Part shown: positions 61,076 through 64,000 of the stretch, one piece after another
How the letters are laid out: every line of letters begins with the position of its first letter
Position numbering within the stretch: the stretch's first letter is position 1
Assembly (NCBI GenBank): GCA_945877315.1
Contig: CAMCRP010000001.1
Span: forward strand, 46,945 to 110,944
From: an uncultured Ruminococcus sp.
Lineage (GTDB): Bacteria > Bacillota > Clostridia > Oscillospirales > Ruminococcaceae
Direction of reading: 5' to 3'
Length of the DNA stretch: 64,000 nucleotides
Position numbers and translations under genes: made by a program
The notes under the pieces: generated by a model
The model's input: the letters and a program-made list of their open reading frames with translations, nothing else
Told to the model about the DNA's origin: nothing
Databases searched by the model: none

Positions 61076-61157
61076 GCACCGCACACGATTGATGCTTTTT
61101 CTTGCGTTTGATGTTTTCGTTAGTTTTCTGCTTTACTGTTATTTTTGTGTGCGGTGC
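61076..61157. repeat. 11-base inverted repeat GCACCGCACAC/GTGTGCGGTGC
   Basis: The arms lie at 61076-61086 and 61147-61157, with 60 AT-rich bases between them. Together with the adjacent hairpin it resembles a small mobile element or its remnant. Confidence 0.5.
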
Positions 61158-61221
61158 TTTTGGGGGCTGTGTTTTTGTGCGTTTTACCGTTGCTAAGCTT
61201 TGACCGTTAGCGACTGGGAAG

Positions 61222-61302
61222 GGATTTCGCCTCTGCGGAGGCGACAAGGGACTCTGTCCCCTTGACCCCTGCCACCTTTTGAAAAGGTGGACGAAACTTT
61301 TA
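61222..61302. repeat. Cluster of three short palindromes, intergenic-repeat-like
   Basis: TCGCCTCTGCGGAGGCGA, CAAGGGACTCTGTCCCCTTG and CCACCTTTTGAAAAGGTGG follow one another. Sequences of this kind recur between genes in related Clostridia, as I recall; a shorter relative (AAGGGGTCGCCCCTT) is at 19863-19877. Confidence 0.5.
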
Positions 61303-61321
61303 TCTTTTTGCTTTGTGCATT

Positions 61322-61356
61322 AAACTCAACACTCAACACTTAACACTCAACACTAA
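61322..61356. repeat. CAACACT-rich dispersed repeat (copy 3)
   Basis: Near-repeats of AACTCAACACT, just upstream of the first WYL gene; see also 45137-45170 and 47718-47744. Confidence 0.45.
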
Positions 61357-61376
61357 TTAGAAGGGTGGTTTTTTCT

Positions 61377-62627
61377 ATGAGCGGATTTTCCGAGCTGATA
61401 AAAAGCTTCGATAAAACACGTGATTACGTTCGTGATTTCTTCATCTACGGCTTTAAGGTGCGAAACGAATTCGACCGAAAAAGCGCCCGTACCTATGACG
61501 ACGAAAAACGCCGTGTGGAAAGCTGGCTGGGGGATTTTCTCCGCTATGACAGCAGCGAGAGAGGAAAGCAGCTTTCTATCTCCGTGGACAGCGGGCGTGT
61601 CCCCGAAAATCCGCTTTACAAGGCGTTTTATTCAAAAAGCTTTACCGACAACGACATTCGTCTGCACTTCCTTCTCATGGACATTCTCTCCGACGGTGAA
61701 GCCCTGACCGTCAAGGAGCTGACAAACCGTCTTGACGAGGATTACAATGCTTTTTTCGACGAGCAGACCGTCCGCAACAAGCTGAAAGAGTATGTTTCCG
61801 AAGGTATATTTATCTCGGAAAAGCGTGGAAAGACCGATTATTTTTCTCTGTCCCCCGACACATCGGACAGCTTTTTCGGTGAATATGACGGTCTTGACGA
61901 TGCCGTAAAATTCTTCTCGGAAGCGTCCGAATTTGGTGTTGCGGGAAACAGTATGCTGAAAACGGCGGGGCTGTCAAACGACATTTTCCTTATGAAGCAC
62001 AACTACATCGTTCACACTCTTGAGGACGAAATTCTGCTGAAAATTACGGAACTCATTGAGAAAAAGCATTACATAAACGCCGTAAATTTCGGCAAGCAGA
62101 ACGCCGCTTCGGAAAATTACGGCGTACCGCTGAAAATCTACACTTCATCGCAGACGGGCAGGCGGTATCTGGTCATGTATCTGCCCATATACAAGCGTTT
62201 GAATTCGTTCCGCTTGGATTTTATCAAGTCTGTCCGTGACGGCGGGGAGTGTCCCGATTATGACAAATATGCGGAATTTCTCGCAAAAAATGAGGGAAAA
62301 TGCTTTGGTGTGTCCTTCGGAAATCGTCAGGAATTTGGAAGCATGGAGGCTATGCGGATAACGTTTTCCGCAGACGAGGAACGGGAGAAATTCATCATTG
62401 ACCGCTTGAATCGTGAGAAACGCTGCTGCACCGTTGAAAAAGTCGGCGACAATCTTTTTATGCTGACCGCCGAGGTGTTTGACGCAAACGAAATGATGCA
62501 CTGGGTGAAAAGCTTTATCGGCAGAATTGTCCGCATTGAGGGCGGAAACGAGGAGATAATCAGCCGTTTTTACCGTGATATTTCCCGTATGCACCGTATT
62601 TACTGCAAGGAGGAGGAAACTGTATGA
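61377..62627 (+). CDS. WYL-domain transcriptional regulator 1
   Basis: A 416-residue regulator. The N-terminal half has a winged-helix region (DIRLHFLLMDILSDGEALTVKELTNRL, VRNKLKEYVSEGIFISEKRGK); the C-terminal half has a WYL domain (KIYTSSQTGRRYLVMYLPIYKRLNSFRLDFIKSV), a fold that senses nucleic acid or nucleotide ligands, followed by a WCX-like tail. The opening block FDRKSARTYDDEKRRVESWL is typical of paired WYL genes in Clostridia. The ribosome site AAGGGTGG lies eight bases before ATG 61377. It overlaps the second WYL gene by four bases. Confidence 0.82.
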   Translation: MSGFSELIKSFDKTRDYVRDFFIYGFKVRNEFDRKSARTYDDEKRRVESWLGDFLRYDSSERGKQLSISVDSGRVPENPLYKAFYSKSFTDNDIRLHFLLMDILSDGEALTVKELTNRLDEDYNAFFDEQTVRNKLKEYVSEGIFISEKRGKTDYFSLSPDTSDSFFGEYDGLDDAVKFFSEASEFGVAGNSMLKTAGLSNDIFLMKHNYIVHTLEDEILLKITELIEKKHYINAVNFGKQNAASENYGVPLKIYTSSQTGRRYLVMYLPIYKRLNSFRLDFIKSVRDGGECPDYDKYAEFLAKNEGKCFGVSFGNRQEFGSMEAMRITFSADEEREKFIIDRLNREKRCCTVEKVGDNLFMLTAEVFDANEMMHWVKSFIGRIVRIEGGNEEIISRFYRDISRMHRIYCKEEETV

Positions 62628-63655
62628 ACATTTTCAGCGAGATATACGGCGCATATTTTCGTGCTGTGGAGCGGATTCTTTCCCTTGAAAAATTCGATAA
62701 ATCGGAGATACGTGATGCCATAGAATGTGAAGCCTTCCGTGATTCCATGCTGTTTATCGAGCCGAAGCTTCTGCCAAAAAAAGACGGTTCCTCCGATTGG
62801 GGGCTTATTTTGCGGAATGATGACGGGAGCTTTTCTCCTGTGACACAAAACGAGCCACCGAAAATTGTTACCGAACTTCAAAAACGCTGGCTGAAATCAA
62901 AGCTGTCCGACCCGAGATTTGCGCTGTTCTTCGGGGATGAAACCTTAGAGCGTCTGACAAAGCGTCTGGAAAATGTGAAGCCGCTGTACGACCCCAATTG
63001 TTTCCGCTGCTTTGACGTTTATGCTGACGGTGACGACTATTCCGACGAAAAATACAGGAAAAATTTTCGGACGGTGCTTGTTGCGGTCAAAAAGCGTGAG
63101 ATACTGAAAATCGACTTTGTTTCCGGCAAAAATGAGCCCATGTTCGGTCAGTATTTGCCCATAAAAATTGAATATTCCCGAAAAAATGACAAGTTTCGGG
63201 TATTCTGCTATCGTATGCGCTGCGGACATTTTACGGGGGTAACGGTGCTGAATATGGGCAGAATGATAAGCGTAAAATCTACGGGGATATGCTTTCCCGT
63301 TCCTTATGCTGATCTTGATGAAACAGACAGGCTGTTTAGGGAACGCCGCTGCAAGGAGCCTGTTTTGGTGGAGGTCAGCAGCGAGCGCAACGGCATTGAG
63401 CGGTTTATGATGGAGTTTGCAAGCTTTGAAAAGCAGACCGAGCTTGATATGTCGGCGGGGAAATGTATGGTTCGAATTTGGTACGACAGTCAGGACGAAA
63501 CGGAGCTGCTGATACGCTTGCTGGGGTTTGGTCCCGTCCTCAGAATAATCGGTCCCGAGGATTTTCGAAAACAGGCGGCGGAGAGGGTGGAAAGGCAGTA
63601 TAGGCTGTTGTTTTCTGAAAGCGATGAAAGCATTTGTCAAATGCAGAATATTTGA
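62624..63655 (+). CDS. WYL-domain transcriptional regulator 2
   Basis: A 343-residue partner of the preceding protein, translationally coupled by ATGA. It has a central WYL-like domain (KKREILKIDFVSGKNEPMFG, KFRVFCYRMRCGHFTGVTVLNMGRM) and a C-terminal WCX-type tail ending RVERQYRLLFSES, common in this family. The DNA-binding part is less clear than in protein 1, so the two may act as a heteromer. The pair lies about 1.4 kb from rtcB, facing away; whether they regulate it is unknown. Confidence 0.8.
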   Translation: MNIFSEIYGAYFRAVERILSLEKFDKSEIRDAIECEAFRDSMLFIEPKLLPKKDGSSDWGLILRNDDGSFSPVTQNEPPKIVTELQKRWLKSKLSDPRFALFFGDETLERLTKRLENVKPLYDPNCFRCFDVYADGDDYSDEKYRKNFRTVLVAVKKREILKIDFVSGKNEPMFGQYLPIKIEYSRKNDKFRVFCYRMRCGHFTGVTVLNMGRMISVKSTGICFPVPYADLDETDRLFRERRCKEPVLVEVSSERNGIERFMMEFASFEKQTELDMSAGKCMVRIWYDSQDETELLIRLLGFGPVLRIIGPEDFRKQAAERVERQYRLLFSESDESICQMQNI

Positions 63656-63663
63656 TTTCCCAT

Positions 63664-63698
63664 AAAACAAAACCGCCCCGCACTTATGTACGGGGCGG
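63664..63698 (-). terminator. Rho-independent terminator of gap
   Basis: CCGCCCCG pairs with CGGGGCGG around a ten-base loop, followed on the minus strand by TTTTGTTTT. It may also stop the WYL transcript from the other side. Confidence 0.8.
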
Positions 63699-63727
63699 CA
63701 TTATTTTGCAATTTTACAAAGAGAAAA

Positions 63728-64000
63728 TTAGCAGTTCTCAGCGAAGTACTTGATAGTTCTAACCATCTGAGAAGTGTAGGAGTTCTCGTTGTCGTACCAG
63801 GAAACAACCTGTACCTGATAGGTATCATCGTCGATCTTGGAAACCATTGTCTGAGTAGCATCGAACAGAGAACCGTACTTCATACCGATGATATCGGAAG
63901 AAACGATCTGCTCCTCGTTGTAGCCGAAGGACTCGGTAGCAGCAGCCTTCATAGCAGCGTTGATGCCTTCCTTAGTGATGTCCTTGCCCTTAACAACAGC
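63728..64000 (-). CDS. gap: Glyceraldehyde-3-phosphate dehydrogenase, C-terminal part
   Basis: The last 90 codons of a type I glyceraldehyde-3-phosphate dehydrogenase; the rest lies beyond the right edge. Seen blocks are [37 protein letters not shown] and [25 protein letters not shown], the last being the usual C-terminus of glycolytic GapA. Codons are strongly biased (AAG, GTT, GAC, ATC), as in a highly expressed gene. Confidence 0.95.
   Translation of the reverse strand, partial: AVVKGKDITKEGINAAMKAAATESFGYNEEQIVSSDIIGMKYGSLFDATQTMVSKIDDDTYQVQVVSWYDNENSYTSQMVRTIKYFAENC

Larger units (their letters stand above)
60901..61376. other. Non-coding, repeat-rich stretch
   Basis: No credible gene in about 475 bp. 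It holds a perfect 18-base hairpin (61033-61072), an 11-base inverted repeat (61076-61157), three small palindromes (61227-61302) and a CAACACT run (61322-61356). It begins exactly where the ligase pseudogene is cut, so it may be the footprint of an old insertion or deletion. Confidence 0.6.

Noticed and set aside
61059..61247. A 62-codon Lys/Pro-rich frame in the repeat-rich gap
   Set aside because: Low-complexity sequence across inverted repeats, no ribosome site.

Overview
The window looks like a chromosomal segment of a Gram-positive anaerobe of the Clostridia, most like Ruminococcus or a close relative in the Oscillospiraceae. The grounds are moderate GC, AGGAGG-type ribosome binding sites with frequent TTG and GTG starts, near-consensus sigma-A promoters with 17-base spacers, Thr/Glu-rich lipoprotein linkers, a HydF maturase implying [FeFe]-hydrogenase, an L-arabinose operon, an FMN-type FabK, and S-box and cobalamin riboswitches. 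The species call is inference from gene content. No true tRNA, rRNA, CRISPR array, insertion sequence or prophage was found.

Layout. 1-3.3 kb: secreted lipoproteins and a CNNM/CBS membrane protein, with a 103-bp palindromic element. 3.3-12.4 kb: cell-surface glycan genes, including a tandemly duplicated three-gene cassette (coiled-coil protein, glycosyltransferase A, glycosyltransferase B). 12.5-16.4 kb: glycogen branching enzyme, a MarR regulator with two inverted-repeat operators, and metK under a SAM-I riboswitch. 16.5-22.7 kb: PduL-like phosphotransacylase, a DUF5131 protein overlapping an ADP-ribosylglycohydrolase, purine phosphorylase plus an amidohydrolase, and a FAD/Rieske oxidoreductase. 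22.7-27.9 kb: araA-kinase-araD with a divergent AraR. 27.9-34.1 kb: membrane protein, rhodanese lipoprotein, macrodomain fusion, vWA protein, aroE, lipoprotein. 34.2-43.8 kb: a nearly complete type II fatty-acid synthesis locus (fabD divergent from fabH-fabK-fabG-fabF-accB-fabZ-accC-accDA, then acpP). 43.9-47.7 kb: an AraC-type regulator and the carboxy(nor)spermidine polyamine pair. 47.8-50.3 kb: a 48-residue single-EF-hand protein behind a tandemly repeated leader, HydF, and a TPR-like membrane protein. 50.3-53.7 kb: an ABC importer under a cobalamin riboswitch, so probably BtuFCD. 53.8-56.5 kb: a LacI-sensor/GGDEF/EAL protein. 56.5-60 kb: an RNA-repair-like locus. 60.2-64 kb: a truncated acyl-CoA-ligase-like pseudogene, repeat-rich DNA, two WYL regulators and the 3' end of gap.

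The most interesting signal is the 762-bp gap between rtcB (RNA ligase) and a DUF2828 vWA protein whose layout resembles Ro60/TROVE. It is filled with seven stem-enclosed units that obey one rule on the minus (sense) strand: a 7-bp helix, exactly two bases, the pentamer ACAGC, a variable core, then the second helix strand. The helix sequences differ from unit to unit but stay paired (covariation within the window). One unit carries a canonical tRNA T-arm loop (GGGTTCGAATCCC) without a functional anticodon arm. I read this as an array of tRNA-like or Y-RNA-like non-coding RNAs co-transcribed with the ligase and the Ro60-like protein. Y RNAs next to Ro60/rtcB in other bacteria are known; a seven-unit array paired with DUF2828 is not something I recognise.
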